DNA of 64,000 bases from Foetidibacter luteolus (GCF_009650435.1 NZ_VVIP01000043.1:1-64000), one strand, 5' to 3'; positions 43,845 to 54,025 are shown, numbered from the stretch's first letter. Notes: a model not told the origin generated them from the sequence alone. Made by a program: numbers and translations.

Positions 43845-45017
43845 ATGAAGGCGGCTAACTTACCGGAAAACGAAAAGGAGAGATTGGAAGAATTATACAG
43901 TTACGATATACTGGATACGGCTTACGAAGAAGCTTTTAACCAGATTGTGCAGCTTGCTTCCGCCATAAGCGACTCCCCCATTTCCACCATTACAATGGTT
44001 GATGTTTCACGCCAATGGTTTAAAGCCAAAGTGGGTATTGAAGACGCGGAAGGCGACCGCGATATTTCTTTCTGCGGGCATGCCATACTGCATACCGAAA
44101 TAATGGAAATTGCTGATGCACTGCAGGATGAGCGCTTTTTTGATAACCCGCTGGTTACTGGCAACCCCAACATACGCTTTTATGCCGGAATGCCCCTTAT
44201 TACAAAAAAAGGCCTTTCGCTGGGTACGCTTTGCGTAATAGACAGCAAACCCAAAAGCCTTACTGAAACCCAGAAGTTTATGCTGAAAGTATTGGCTAAC
44301 CAGGCCATGCAGTTGCTGGAATTACATAAAAAACATGCGGAAGTTGCCAACCTGGTTAAAACGCAGCAAAAAATATTGTCCATTGTTTCGCACGATGTTA
44401 GAAATCCGTTGGGGGCAATAAAATCCATCCTTGAATTAAAGAATGACGATATTATTTCCGCTGAAGAATTTGACGAAATGCTGGAAGTTGCTTCCAAACA
44501 AATAGACAGCACCATTGACATGATTGCCAACCTTGTGGAATGGGGACGGATGCAGATTAACGTGAAAAAGCTGGTGAAAAAGGATGTTGATTTTCCCGCC
44601 ATCGTTCAGCATTGCTTTGACATGGTGCATGCCGCCTCTACGCTTAAAAACAACAGGCTGGTGCTTAATTCGCAATGCAACACCATCCATACAGATCCCG
44701 ATGCGCTAAAGTTCATCATCCGCAACCTGGTTACCAATGCCAACAAATACACTGAAAACGGTACCATAACGGTCAGCAGTTTTACGCAGCACGATAAAAC
44801 CCTTATACAGGTAGCCGATACAGGTGTTGGCATGACAGAAGAAAAACGTAAAAGCCTTTTTGAAAACCCTAAGAATTTTTCAGAACCCGGCACACAAAAC
44901 GAGCCCGGCAGCGGTTTGGGGCTTATCCTCATCAAAGAATTCCTGGATAAAATTCACGCCGAAATAAGCATAGAAAGCGAGCCCGGCAAGGGAACAAAGG
45001 TTAACATTCTTATCTAA
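43845..45017 (+). CDS. GAF-domain sensor histidine kinase
   Basis: 390 residues, soluble. A GAF domain (about 25-165) contains the family segment FCGHAILHTEIMEIADA and GTLCVIDSKP. The kinase core has the H-box SHDVRNPL, the N-box NLVTNANKYT, G1 DTGVGM and G2 GSGLGL. No membrane segment is present, so it senses a cytoplasmic signal. No response regulator is adjacent on the same strand; the LytTR regulator nearby has its own kinase. It may be an orphan kinase. Its 3' end overlaps the convergent M23 peptidase gene by 4 bp. Confidence 0.9.
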   Translation: MKAANLPENEKERLEELYSYDILDTAYEEAFNQIVQLASAISDSPISTITMVDVSRQWFKAKVGIEDAEGDRDISFCGHAILHTEIMEIADALQDERFFDNPLVTGNPNIRFYAGMPLITKKGLSLGTLCVIDSKPKSLTETQKFMLKVLANQAMQLLELHKKHAEVANLVKTQQKILSIVSHDVRNPLGAIKSILELKNDDIISAEEFDEMLEVASKQIDSTIDMIANLVEWGRMQINVKKLVKKDVDFPAIVQHCFDMVHAASTLKNNRLVLNSQCNTIHTDPDALKFIIRNLVTNANKYTENGTITVSSFTQHDKTLIQVADTGVGMTEEKRKSLFENPKNFSEPGTQNEPGSGLGLILIKEFLDKIHAEISIESEPGKGTKVNILI

Positions 45018-45985
45018 TCAAAGCTCTGGTTGCCCGCTGCCGCAAGTTTCAGCATGCGGTCGTACTGCTCTGGTGTAAGGTCATTATAAAAGTAATAAAC
45101 AGGGTCAACCGGCTGGCCGTTACGGTGTACTTCATAGTGGCAGTGCGGGCCGGTGCTTTTACCGGTGCTGCCCACATAGCCAATCACTTCGCCCCTTTTT
45201 ACTTTGGTGCCGGTCCTCGCCTTAATACGCACCATGTGGCCATACAATGTTTCGTAACCAAAGCCATGGTTAATAACTACATGGTTGCCATAGCCGCCGG
45301 CATTGTAATCAGACTCCTTAACAGTGCCATCTGCCGTAGCGTAAATAGGGGTGCCTTGCGGGGCTGTAAAGTCAAGCCCGGCATGAAACTTATTGATTTT
45401 ATACACGGGGTCTATACGGGTGCCAAAGCCAGACGCTACACGGGTAAGGCTCTTGTTGCTAACGGGTTGTATGGCCGGTATGGCGGCCAGCAGCTTTTCC
45501 TTGTTGTTTATCAGCCCGTCAATCTCCTGGTAAGATTTTTCCTGGTACGCAGTGCGCAGTATAAGGTTGTTCAACTGGCCGGCAATGCTGCTCACCAAAT
45601 CGCCGGCACCCATACCCTGCACCAGTTGTATTTCTTTGGCCATGCTCATTTCTTTCAGGCGGGCACTATCCGGCACAGGCGCCGATTCAAAAATGGAGCG
45701 GTACACTTCATTATCTCTTTTTTCCAACTCGCCAACCTTTTGCTGCAACTGGTTAATGCGCTGCGAAAGCAGTTTGTAATTGGCTGACAGGTTATCATTC
45801 TGTTGCTTCAGTAATTTTTCTTCCGGAGATTCAATGTATTGAAACGCAATCAGCACAATAATGCCGGCGGTAACCACGGCAGCGGCAATAAAGCCAAATA
45901 CACGCAACAGCTTTACCCTGAAAGGCGTAATCAGCTTTTCATATCGCAGCGTGTGGGTATTGTAGAAGTACTTAATTTTTTTCAT
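45014..45985 (-). CDS. M23-family (LytM) peptidoglycan peptidase, membrane-anchored
   Basis: 323 residues. An N-terminal cytoplasmic stretch is followed by one membrane helix (about 27-50), a coiled coil (about 55-95, QRINQLQQKVGELEKRDNE) and a C-terminal LytM domain. The Zn-binding motifs are H-x3-D in HAGLDF and H-x-H in HCHYEV, so the domain should be catalytically active. Such enzymes cut peptide cross-links during growth or division, or activate amidases. It is divergent from alaS, a pairing common in this phylum as I recall. Confidence 0.9.
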   Translation of the reverse strand: MKKIKYFYNTHTLRYEKLITPFRVKLLRVFGFIAAAVVTAGIIVLIAFQYIESPEEKLLKQQNDNLSANYKLLSQRINQLQQKVGELEKRDNEVYRSIFESAPVPDSARLKEMSMAKEIQLVQGMGAGDLVSSIAGQLNNLILRTAYQEKSYQEIDGLINNKEKLLAAIPAIQPVSNKSLTRVASGFGTRIDPVYKINKFHAGLDFTAPQGTPIYATADGTVKESDYNAGGYGNHVVINHGFGYETLYGHMVRIKARTGTKVKRGEVIGYVGSTGKSTGPHCHYEVHRNGQPVDPVYYFYNDLTPEQYDRMLKLAAAGNQSFD

Positions 45986-46010
45986 CTTCCTGTCATCATC
46001 GGGTGTTTTT

Positions 46011-46085
46011 TATGGGGGACGGACTTTCGTGCTGCTATTAAGCTTCGTTGTGTCACTCACTTGTACGCTTTGTTCGCTACTCAGC
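46011..46085 (-). repeat. interspersed repeat family A, copy 5 (degenerate)
   Basis: On the minus strand it has GCTGAGTAGCGAACAAAGCG, then TACAAGTGAGTGACACAACG. The GGGCCC end has decayed to GTCCCCCATAAAAAA. It lies in the 371-bp gap 45986-46356 between the divergent M23 and alaS genes; nothing else is recognisable in that gap. Confidence 0.55.
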
Positions 46086-46356
46086 TTTTCCCACCGGGTA
46101 GTTTCAGCTTTTGTACCCTTCCCCGCACTATATTTTCCAGCCCTTGTGCTTGGCGGTAATTTCCAAACCCTTTTCCCAAAGAGTGCCGGGTACCGCCTGC
46201 CTAAAATTCAGCAAACAAAAATTCTACCGGTTGCTTTTCTTTTTTTCTTTGCCCTATAGGGTGTTTGGGGGTTTCAATTACCTTTACAGCCCTTTAAAAC
46301 GGGGCAAAGATAGCTGCTAAGCAGGCAGCGCAGTTGTAAATTTTTATTGAAAGTTT

Positions 46357-49182
46357 ATGTTATCCAGCGCAGAAATAAGGCAACAGTTTTTAGATTTTTT
46401 TCGTCAGAAAGGCCACCAGGTAGTGCCTTCGGCTCCTATAGTTGTTAAGAACGACCCCACCCTCTTGTTTACCAATGCGGGTATGAACCAGTTTAAGGAT
46501 TATTTTCTTGGCAACAAAAAACCACAGCATACCCGTGTGGCCGATACGCAAAAATGCCTGCGTGTAAGCGGCAAACATAACGACCTGGAAGAAGTGGGTG
46601 TAGATACCTATCACCATACCATGTTTGAAATGCTGGGCAACTGGAGTTTTGGCGACTATTTTAAAAAAGAAGCCATTGCCTGGAGCTGGGAATTATTAAC
46701 GGAAGTATATAAGCTGGATAGCAGCCGCCTTTACGTTACCATTTTTGAAGGCGATGAAAAAGAAGGGCTGCCTAAAGATGAAGAAGCTTACAATGAGTGG
46801 AAAAAAGTAATTGCCGAAGACAGGATATTGCTGGGCAACAAAAAAGACAATTTTTGGGAAATGGGCGATACCGGCCCCTGCGGGCCCTGTACCGAAATAC
46901 ATGTGGATTGCCGCGGCGATGACGAAAGAAAAGTGGTAGATGGCAAAATGCTGGTAAATAATGACCATCCGCAGGTAATAGAAATATGGAACAATGTATT
47001 TATTCAATTTAACCGTGTTTGGTCTGATAAAAAAGGATTCGATGATTGGAACCTAAACACAAAAAATCCTGGCAAAGAGGAGCGGGCTCAGAAAATTCTT
47101 GAATGTACACGGCTTGAGGAACTGCCCGCAAAACATGTGGATACCGGTATGGGCTTTGAACGCCTGGTACGTGTGCTGCAGGGCAAGCAAAGCAACTACG
47201 ATACAGATATTTTTACCGGCACCATTGCGGAAACGGAGAAAATAACCGGCAAAAACTACGATTATAGCGATAGCAGGCAGGCCATCGCCTTTCGGGTTAT
47301 ATCAGACCATATACGGGCCATTGCTTTTACCATTGCAGATGGGCAGTTGCCCTCCAATACAGGCGCCGGTTATGTAATACGCCGCATATTGCGCAGGGCT
47401 GTACGTTATTATTTCTCCTACCTGGATTATAAACAGCCGCTGCTGCACCAGCTTATGCCGCTGCTGGCAAGGCAGTTTGAAACCGTATTCCCGGAACTGC
47501 AGCACCAGGTTGATTTTGTAAGTAAGGTGGTGAAAGAGGAGGAGCATAATTTTTTAAGAACAATTGACGCCGGCATCAAAAGATTTTCTATATATACAGG
47601 TGCAACCGGTGGCTCTGCAAGCAGTTCCTTCATAATGGAAAACATTAATGATCCAGAGGAAGATTCAAAAGTTACAGCTTCGTATATTAGCTTGATTTCC
47701 AAATACGAATTTGCTAGAAAAAGGAAAGAAGTAAATGGCGAATTTGCTTTCGAATTAAATGATACTTATGGATTTCCTTACGATTTAACAGAGTTAATGG
47801 CAAAAGAAATTGGCTGGCATGTAGACAAAACAGAATATGATAGCCAACTTCAACAGCAGAAATCCCGCAGCCGTGCCGCCACTGCCATTGATACAGAAGA
47901 TTGGATAGTGCTGGACGAAAACGGTAATTCCGAATTCGTTGGCTACGACCTGCTGGAAACCATCAGCAAAGTGGTTAAGTACCGCAAGGTAAAAGCGAAA
48001 GGGAAGGAAGCTTTTCAACTGGTTTTGGATAATACACCTTTCTACGCGGAAAGCGGCGGACAGGTGGGCGATACCGGCAGCCTGGACTTTGACGGCGAAG
48101 TGATAAATGTACTGGACACAAAAAAGGAAAACAACCTGTTCATCCATTTTACTGATAAACTGCCGGCCAACATTGAAACTGAAGCTGCCGCCAGGGTAGA
48201 TGTTGCCAAAAGAAAATCAACCGCTGTACACCACAGCGCTACCCACCTATTACATGCGGCGCTGCGCAAAGTGCTGGGTACACATGTTGCCCAAAAAGGC
48301 AGCCTGGTTAATGCAGAGCACCTCCGGTTCGATTTTTCTCATTTCGCTAAGGTTACAGACGAAGAAATAGCCCGGATTGAACAACTGGTAAATGAAAAGA
48401 TAAGAGAGAATATTCCCGTAGTTATTAAAGAGCTGCCGAAGGAACAAGCCCTGCAATTAGGCGCTATGGCACTATTTGGCGAAAAATACGGCGACGTGGT
48501 TCGTGTAGTAATTATAGACCCTGCCTATTCTGTAGAACTTTGCGGTGGTACCCATGTTGGCCATACCGGCGAGTTGGGTTTCTTCAAAATAACCCACGAA
48601 TCTGCCGTAGCGGCAGGTGTACGCAGGGTAGAAGCGGTCAGCGGTAAATCCGCGGCCGGCTACATGGACGAACAACTGGCGGTTATAACCGGCATTAAAG
48701 AGGTGCTGAAAAACCCCAAAGACATCCGCAAAGCCATTGAAAACCTGGCCGCTGAAAACAGTGAGTTGAAGAAAAAAATAGAATCGCTGGAGGCCAAACA
48801 ACTGAATGTGCTAAAACAGCAGCTACTGGATAAACAAACTACTTTTCCGTTAACGGAAGGCTTAGATGCTGTGTTTATCGGCGATGTGGTGGAAGTGGGC
48901 AGCGCCGATGCGCTTAAAAAACTTTGCTTCGACCTTCAGAAAGACATCAGTTGCTTTGCCATTGTGCTGGCGGCCAATGTGGATGGCAAAGCCTCCGTTG
49001 CATTGGCGCTTGACCAGGGCGTTATTGATATTAAGAAATTTGATGCGCCAACAGTTATCAAACAGCACATAGCCCCGCTTATTAAAGGTGGTGGCGGTGG
49101 CCAGAAAACTCTTGCCACAGCCGGCGGCCAGGATACTTCTAACCTGGAGAAAGTTATTGACGTGGTAAAATCTCTTTTGTAA
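46357..49182 (+). CDS. alaS: alanyl-tRNA synthetase
   Basis: 941 residues. It charges tRNA-Ala. The class II core is clear (FTNAGMNQFKDYFLG, GVDTYHHTMFEMLGNWSFGDYF, KHVDTGMGFERL). The editing domain has HHSATHLLHAALRK (near 625) and CGGTHVGHTG, and the C-Ala domain ends GGGGGQKTLATAGGQD. The protein is about 60-65 residues longer than the usual 875 or so. The excess lies in two places: about residues 223-252 (before LPAKHVDTG) and about 411-461 (before FELNDTYGFP). The second insertion and its surroundings are AT-rich relative to the rest. All catalytic motifs are intact, so the gene should be functional. Confidence 0.93.
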   Translation: MLSSAEIRQQFLDFFRQKGHQVVPSAPIVVKNDPTLLFTNAGMNQFKDYFLGNKKPQHTRVADTQKCLRVSGKHNDLEEVGVDTYHHTMFEMLGNWSFGDYFKKEAIAWSWELLTEVYKLDSSRLYVTIFEGDEKEGLPKDEEAYNEWKKVIAEDRILLGNKKDNFWEMGDTGPCGPCTEIHVDCRGDDERKVVDGKMLVNNDHPQVIEIWNNVFIQFNRVWSDKKGFDDWNLNTKNPGKEERAQKILECTRLEELPAKHVDTGMGFERLVRVLQGKQSNYDTDIFTGTIAETEKITGKNYDYSDSRQAIAFRVISDHIRAIAFTIADGQLPSNTGAGYVIRRILRRAVRYYFSYLDYKQPLLHQLMPLLARQFETVFPELQHQVDFVSKVVKEEEHNFLRTIDAGIKRFSIYTGATGGSASSSFIMENINDPEEDSKVTASYISLISKYEFARKRKEVNGEFAFELNDTYGFPYDLTELMAKEIGWHVDKTEYDSQLQQQKSRSRAATAIDTEDWIVLDENGNSEFVGYDLLETISKVVKYRKVKAKGKEAFQLVLDNTPFYAESGGQVGDTGSLDFDGEVINVLDTKKENNLFIHFTDKLPANIETEAAARVDVAKRKSTAVHHSATHLLHAALRKVLGTHVAQKGSLVNAEHLRFDFSHFAKVTDEEIARIEQLVNEKIRENIPVVIKELPKEQALQLGAMALFGEKYGDVVRVVIIDPAYSVELCGGTHVGHTGELGFFKITHESAVAAGVRRVEAVSGKSAAGYMDEQLAVITGIKEVLKNPKDIRKAIENLAAENSELKKKIESLEAKQLNVLKQQLLDKQTTFPLTEGLDAVFIGDVVEVGSADALKKLCFDLQKDISCFAIVLAANVDGKASVALALDQGVIDIKKFDAPTVIKQHIAPLIKGGGGGQKTLATAGGQDTSNLEKVIDVVKSLL

Positions 49183-49196
49183 GGGTTGCTCATCAT

Positions 49197-49228
49197 CATA
49201 AAAAAGAGGCTGCGGCCTCTTTTTTATG
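49197..49228 (+). terminator. intrinsic terminator of alaS
   Basis: CATAAAAAAGAGGC-TGCG-GCCTCTTTTTTATG is a perfect 14-bp stem with an A-run and a T-run, 14 bp past the alaS stop. It would work in both directions. Confidence 0.85.
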
Positions 49229-49482
49229 ACCTTACCCCGTTGCGCGGTCATCTTCCCTATTTGAACCCCGGCAATTCCCATAAATGGAAAGTAAAGCCGT
49301 ACCCGTTTTACAACTTGTTGAAAATCAACCAATTTACATCTTGGCATACCGATTGAAAACCTCTTAAAGGTTTTTCATAGGATATTGGATTAAAAAGCGG
49401 GGCCGCATTTCTATGCAAGCCCTTTTTTGTTAACCTGTTTTCCGGAAAGCCAGGTACTATAACTGAAACTAAAATTGGTTGT

Positions 49483-49767
49483 ATGCATTCGCTGAACTCT
49501 GTTTTAAAGTTTATTGATTTGAACAGCATGACTGTGGAGAGCTTTGAAAGGCAAGCTAAGCTTACGCCTGGCACCATAAATAATGCCCTGGAAAATTCTG
49601 CGGAATTAAAAAACCTGGATGTAAATAAGATTATAGCCCGCTTTGGGCCAGAACTGGTAAGCCTTGGCTTTATCATTTGCTCCCTTGAAGGATGGCCCGG
49701 TAGCCATAATGATTATGCCATAATTGAGAACGACCTAAACATGCTTTTCTTCGGCGATAAGAAGTAA
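49483..49767 (+). CDS. small helix-turn-helix-like protein
   Basis: 94 residues. The N-terminal part (LNSVLKFIDLNSMTVESFERQAKLTPGTINNALENS, given in two stretches) resembles the short HTH-type proteins that precede phage-repressor-like domains in Bacteroidota. The C-terminus (SHNDYAIIENDLNMLFF) is acidic. It overlaps a long antisense frame that I regard as spurious because its residues lack any domain pattern. The gap 49231-49482 before it shows only a small AAAACC/GGTTTT hairpin near 49353. Function unknown; DNA binding is possible. Confidence 0.55.
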   Translation: MHSLNSVLKFIDLNSMTVESFERQAKLTPGTINNALENSAELKNLDVNKIIARFGPELVSLGFIICSLEGWPGSHNDYAIIENDLNMLFFGDKK

Positions 49768-49832
49768 AAAGGATGCAATTCCTGCCGCCAGGCCACATTT
49801 TCTTTTGAGTAACCATTAAAACAAAACTGAGT

Positions 49833-49854
49833 TTTATGCCGGGCCCGGCATAAA
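49833..49854. repeat. perfect 22-bp palindrome
   Basis: TTTATGCCGGGCCCGGCATAAA is exactly self-complementary. It lies between convergent small genes, where a bidirectional terminator would be expected. Its CCGGGCCC core resembles the end of repeat family A. The 298-bp gap 49768-50065 holds nothing else I recognise. Confidence 0.6.
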
Positions 49855-50065
49855 CAGTGCAATACTTGCCGCGATAATAAAGGCTACATACTGTAGTATA
49901 AGCCAAAGCCGGTGTTCCCGGGCGGTTTTTTGGTTGTTGATGTAATAAATCATTGGGGATGTGCTGTTATAGAAAGTTACAAAAAATATTGCTTACTAAC
50001 CAAAAACCAATTACCAATAGTTAATCAATAACAATTATTTCATTTTCTCCCCATGTGTCACTGCG

Positions 50066-50260
50066 TTATTGTACAGGCTGTTGTAACCCGGCCTTTTCTA
50101 ATAGTTCGCATTTCATCATATACATATCCATCAAAAGCAATTCTTTGCCTTGTGTTGGTTTACCTTCCCGCCTGTTTGAATGGATAATGGCTTCAAGTTC
50201 TTTGATGCCCTCTGTAAGATTGTGGAGCTTGTCAGTCATTGCGTAGATATTGGATTGCAT
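50066..50260 (-). CDS. small helical protein of unknown function
   Basis: 64 residues, predicted helical and charged, with heptad-like spacing in DKLHNLTEGIKELEAIIHSN and LLLMDMYMMKCELLEKAG. No signal or membrane segment. I do not recognise a family. It has a clean ATG and no overlapping gene. Coding status rests on composition only. Confidence 0.45.
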   Translation of the reverse strand: MQSNIYAMTDKLHNLTEGIKELEAIIHSNRREGKPTQGKELLLMDMYMMKCELLEKAGLQQPVQ

Positions 50261-50477
50261 AAATTTAAAATTTAATGCATGTGCTTGCTCAAAGGTTACC
50301 TTATAATTTGCTTAAATGAGGTTAACAGCGGGCAAGCCAGGAAGGGCAGGTTACAGGTTACTGGCCTGGTGATGCGTAAGCGGATGCGTTTTATAAAGTT
50401 GCCGGGCACAACCAATGCCAAAATTGCCTCTACAATAAAACAGCAGAACATTGAACAAAGTAGAACCTGCTGCACCC

Positions 50478-50557
50478 TGCTGCGCAGCGAACAAAATGTA
50501 CAAGAGTGCGACGCAAGTAAAGCTTCATAGTAGTTCGTGCTGCCGGGCCCATAAAGC
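50478..50557 (+). repeat. interspersed repeat family A, copy 6
   Basis: CTGCTGCGCAGCGAACAAAA, then GTACAAGAGTGCGACGCAAG, then TGCTGCCGGGCCCATAAAG. It lies in the 347-bp gap 50261-50607. A TTTGCCGT-GTA-ACGGCAAA hairpin follows at 50562-50580, near the 3' end of mfd. Confidence 0.75.
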
Positions 50558-50607
50558 TTTTTTTGCCGTGTAACGGCAAAGCTTTTGTTAGCAGGAGGGA
50601 TTATTAA

Positions 50608-53600
50608 TTACACTGCTAAGGTTTCTTTTTTCAACACGGCTTTATGCATGCGGCCTAAAAACTGTTGCATGGCCTGCATGTTTTTTATATCGTCAACCAC
50701 CAACAGGAAGTTTTTTCCGGCCTGTTTAAGCCTTGCCTTATTGGTACCGGTTTGCAGGTACTGGAGGATATTTTTGAATGTGTCTGACTCGAAGTAAGGG
50801 GAGTCGTTTTTATTGATAAAGTAACAACGCAGGGTTTCTTCTTTCAGCGCCATTTTTTCAAAGCCCAGTTCAACTGCCAGCCAGCGGCAACGTACGGTGG
50901 TAAACAAATCATCCACCTGTTGGGGCATGGGCCCGAACCGGTCTATCATTTTATGGTGAAACTGCTGCAGTTCTTCCTCTTTTTCACAATTATCAAGGCG
51001 GGTGTATAGCGATAGCCGTTCGGTAATACTTTCCACGTAACTGTCGGGAATCAGCACTTCCAAATCTGTGTCGATGGTACAATCGCTTACAAAATCATCC
51101 TGGCGGCTTATTTCTTCCTTGAACAAGTCCTTAAACGAGGTTCGCTTTAATTCGCGGATGGCTTCGTCCAGTATTTTCTGGTACATCTCAAAACCAATTT
51201 CGGCCATAAAGCCGCTTTGCTCGCCACCCAGCATGTTGCCTGCGCCGCGAATGTCAAGATCCCGCATGGCAATCTGGAAACCGCTGCCCAAGTCGCTGAA
51301 CTGCTCGAGCGTTTGAAGGCGTTTTCTGCTATCTGCAGGTAAAGTGCTCATAGGCGGGGCCAGCAGGTAGCAGAAAGCTTTACGGTTGCTGCGGCCCACA
51401 CGGCCACGCAACTGGTGTAAATCGCTCAGGCCAAAATGGTGGGCATTATTAATGATGATGGTATTAACGTTGGGTATGTCAACACCGCTTTCTACAATGT
51501 TGGTGCACACCAGCACATCGTATTTGCGGTCTATAAAGTCGAGTATTTTTTCTTCCAGTTCATGGCCTTCCATCTGGCCGTGGGCGTAGGAAATGCTTAA
51601 ATCCGGACAAAGGCCCTGCAACAGGGCCGACATTTCTTTTACGCCCTGTATGCGGTTGAAAATGAAAAATACCTGCCCGCCACGTTCCGTTTCGTAATAG
51701 ATGGTATCGCGTATAAAGTCCTGGCTAAAGCTGGCTATTTCTGTTTGTATGGGCTGCCGGTTGGGCGGTGGCGTATTGATGATGCTTAAATCCCTGGCGC
51801 CCATCAGGCTGAATTGCAGGGTTCGTGGTATGGGCGTGGCAGTAAGCGTAAGGCAATCCACATTGGTTTTTAGTGTCTTCAGTTTTTCTTTGTGCCCTAC
51901 GCCAAACTTTTGCTCCTCGTCAATCACCATCAGGCCCAGGTTTTTAAACTTTACGTCTTTGCCCAGCAAGGCATGGGTGCCTATAATGATATCAATTTTT
52001 CCTTCTTCTAATTTACTAAGTGTTTCCTTCTTCTCTTTGGTGGATTTAAAGCGGTTAACATAATCTACCGTTACAGGAAAATCTTTCAGGCGGTCTTTAA
52101 AGGTTTTATAGTGTTGAAAAGCCAATATGGTGGTAGGTACCAGCACAGCAGCCTGTTTGCCATCCAGGCAGCTTTTAAAAGCGGCCCGTATGGCTACTTC
52201 TGTTTTACCAAAACCAACATCACCGCACACCAGCCTGTCCATAGGCGATTCGCTTTCCATATCCTTTTTTACATCCGCGGTGGCCTTGCTTTGGTCTGGT
52301 GTGTCCTCATAAATAAAAGATGCCTCCAGCTCGGTTTGCATGTAATTATCCGGTGAGTGCGCAAAACCATGCTGGGCTTTGCGTTGGGCATACAGCTTTA
52401 TTAAATCGAAAGCTATTTCCTTAACCTTGGTTTTGGTTTTTTCTTTCAGCCTGTTCCATACATCGCTGCCCAGCTTATTTACTTTTGGCGGGCTGCCTTC
52501 CTTGCCGGTGTATTTGGAAATTTTATGCAGGCTGTTGATGTTCACATAGAGTATATCGTTGTCCTTGTAAATGATGCGTACAGCTTCCTGCAGCTTGCCA
52601 TTTACTTCCAGCTTTTGAAGCCCGCTGTAGGTACCAACGCCATGATCAATATGCGTAACAAAATCGCCGGGCTGTAAGTCGCGAAGGGTTTTTAGGGTAA
52701 GTGCCTTGTTTTTATTGTAAGCCTGTTTAACACGGTATTTATGGTAGCGTTGAAATATCTGGTGGTCAGTATAACAAACCACTTTCAGGTCTTCATCAAT
52801 AAAGCCCTCATGAATGCCGGTGGCTACAGGCACAAACTGTATTTCGGTATTCAGGTCTGTAAATATGCTGTTAAGCCGCTCTAACTGTTTGGCCTGCTCC
52901 GCAAAAATGAAGATGCCATAGTTCCGGGCTTCATGATCTTTCAGGTCTTTAATCAGCAGGTCAAACTGGCGGTTAAAGGCCGGCTGGGGTTTTGTTTTAA
53001 ACTCAATCTCAAAGTTTGATAACTGTGGCTTATACCCAAACTCAACAATATGCCGTTGTTGCACCTGCCTTTCTATGGTTGCTGCCGGTACAAAATCTGC
53101 CAGGTTAACTTCCTTTAAAATTTTGGTATCGTCTTCCTCATCGTTTACCTGTGGCGTGGCACCCTGCTCCTGCAACTTTAGAAAACTGCCCAGGTCGTTT
53201 TCCTGCTCCTCAATCTTTTCTTTTATTACGTCCCAATCCTTCAGCCATACAACCACATTCTCCGGTAAAAACTCCAGCAGCGATATTTTTTCATCGCTGT
53301 CAAACTGCGTTTCCACGTTGGGTATAATGGATACCTGCATCAATTTTCTTTCACTCAACTGTGTTTCAGGGTCAAATATCCTGATGCTGTCTACATCATT
53401 GCCAAAAAGCTCAACGCGGTAAGGTTTTTCGTTACCAAAAGAATAAATATCCAGTATGCCACCACGTAAGGCAAACTGGCCAGGCTCGTACACAAAATCT
53501 GTGCGCACAAAACCATACATTACCAACAACTCCATCAGGCTGTCAAGGTTAATGGTATCGTTGGTTTTAATATGGATGATGTTGCCGCTAAGTGTTTTAG

Positions 53601-54015
53601 GCAGTACTACTTTTTCAAACAAAGCCTCGGGATAGGTAACAATGATTTTTTTGTTGCCGCCTGCCGAAAGTTTGGTAAGCGCCTCTGTACGCAGCATTAC
53701 ATGCGATGAATTGAGCAGCTTAAAATTCTTCCTGTTTTTAAAAGAAGAGGGAAAATAAAAAAGGTCCAGCGCATTGGTCAGGTTTTCCAGCGTGTTGTGA
53801 AAATACGCCGCTTCCTCCGCGTCGTTCAGCACTACCAGGTGGTTAAGCTGTTGTGTGGAAGGATGCGTGAACACGGATGTTACCACGAATTCCGCACTGC
53901 TGCCCTGTAAATTTTTTAGGAAGATATGCTGGGTGTCAGCAAAAGAAAGCCTGTCCGCCAACTGAAAAAGGCGGGGATTTTGTTGATACTTATCAAGCAA
54001 CACACTTAAATTCAT
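50608..54015 (-). CDS. mfd: transcription-repair coupling factor
   Basis: 1135 residues. Mfd removes RNA polymerase stalled at lesions and recruits UvrA. It shows the UvrB-like N-terminal module, the CarD-like RNA polymerase interaction domain (PGDFVTHIDHGVGTYSGLQKL in two pieces, about 475-500), and the RecG-type translocase: Walker A GDVGFGKTEVA, the DEEQ box VIDEEQKFGVGHK, TATPIPRTL, and the TRG-like region after HQLRGRVGRS. The C-terminal D7 domain is present. The start at 54015 is chosen over 54069 because a -7 element lies between them. Confidence 0.95.
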   Translation of the reverse strand: MNLSVLLDKYQQNPRLFQLADRLSFADTQHIFLKNLQGSSAEFVVTSVFTHPSTQQLNHLVVLNDAEEAAYFHNTLENLTNALDLFYFPSSFKNRKNFKLLNSSHVMLRTEALTKLSAGGNKKIIVTYPEALFEKVVLPKTLSGNIIHIKTNDTINLDSLMELLVMYGFVRTDFVYEPGQFALRGGILDIYSFGNEKPYRVELFGNDVDSIRIFDPETQLSERKLMQVSIIPNVETQFDSDEKISLLEFLPENVVVWLKDWDVIKEKIEEQENDLGSFLKLQEQGATPQVNDEEDDTKILKEVNLADFVPAATIERQVQQRHIVEFGYKPQLSNFEIEFKTKPQPAFNRQFDLLIKDLKDHEARNYGIFIFAEQAKQLERLNSIFTDLNTEIQFVPVATGIHEGFIDEDLKVVCYTDHQIFQRYHKYRVKQAYNKNKALTLKTLRDLQPGDFVTHIDHGVGTYSGLQKLEVNGKLQEAVRIIYKDNDILYVNINSLHKISKYTGKEGSPPKVNKLGSDVWNRLKEKTKTKVKEIAFDLIKLYAQRKAQHGFAHSPDNYMQTELEASFIYEDTPDQSKATADVKKDMESESPMDRLVCGDVGFGKTEVAIRAAFKSCLDGKQAAVLVPTTILAFQHYKTFKDRLKDFPVTVDYVNRFKSTKEKKETLSKLEEGKIDIIIGTHALLGKDVKFKNLGLMVIDEEQKFGVGHKEKLKTLKTNVDCLTLTATPIPRTLQFSLMGARDLSIINTPPPNRQPIQTEIASFSQDFIRDTIYYETERGGQVFFIFNRIQGVKEMSALLQGLCPDLSISYAHGQMEGHELEEKILDFIDRKYDVLVCTNIVESGVDIPNVNTIIINNAHHFGLSDLHQLRGRVGRSNRKAFCYLLAPPMSTLPADSRKRLQTLEQFSDLGSGFQIAMRDLDIRGAGNMLGGEQSGFMAEIGFEMYQKILDEAIRELKRTSFKDLFKEEISRQDDFVSDCTIDTDLEVLIPDSYVESITERLSLYTRLDNCEKEEELQQFHHKMIDRFGPMPQQVDDLFTTVRCRWLAVELGFEKMALKEETLRCYFINKNDSPYFESDTFKNILQYLQTGTNKARLKQAGKNFLLVVDDIKNMQAMQQFLGRMHKAVLKKETLAV

Positions 54016-54025
54016 AACTGCGGCG

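Noticed and set aside
49308..49676. 122-codon minus-strand ORF
   Set aside because: Overlaps the more protein-like plus-strand HTH gene and has a Ser/Leu/Pro-rich shadow composition.
50562..50580. Terminator of mfd
   Set aside because: The stem is good, but on the mfd strand it is followed by an A-run rather than a T-run.
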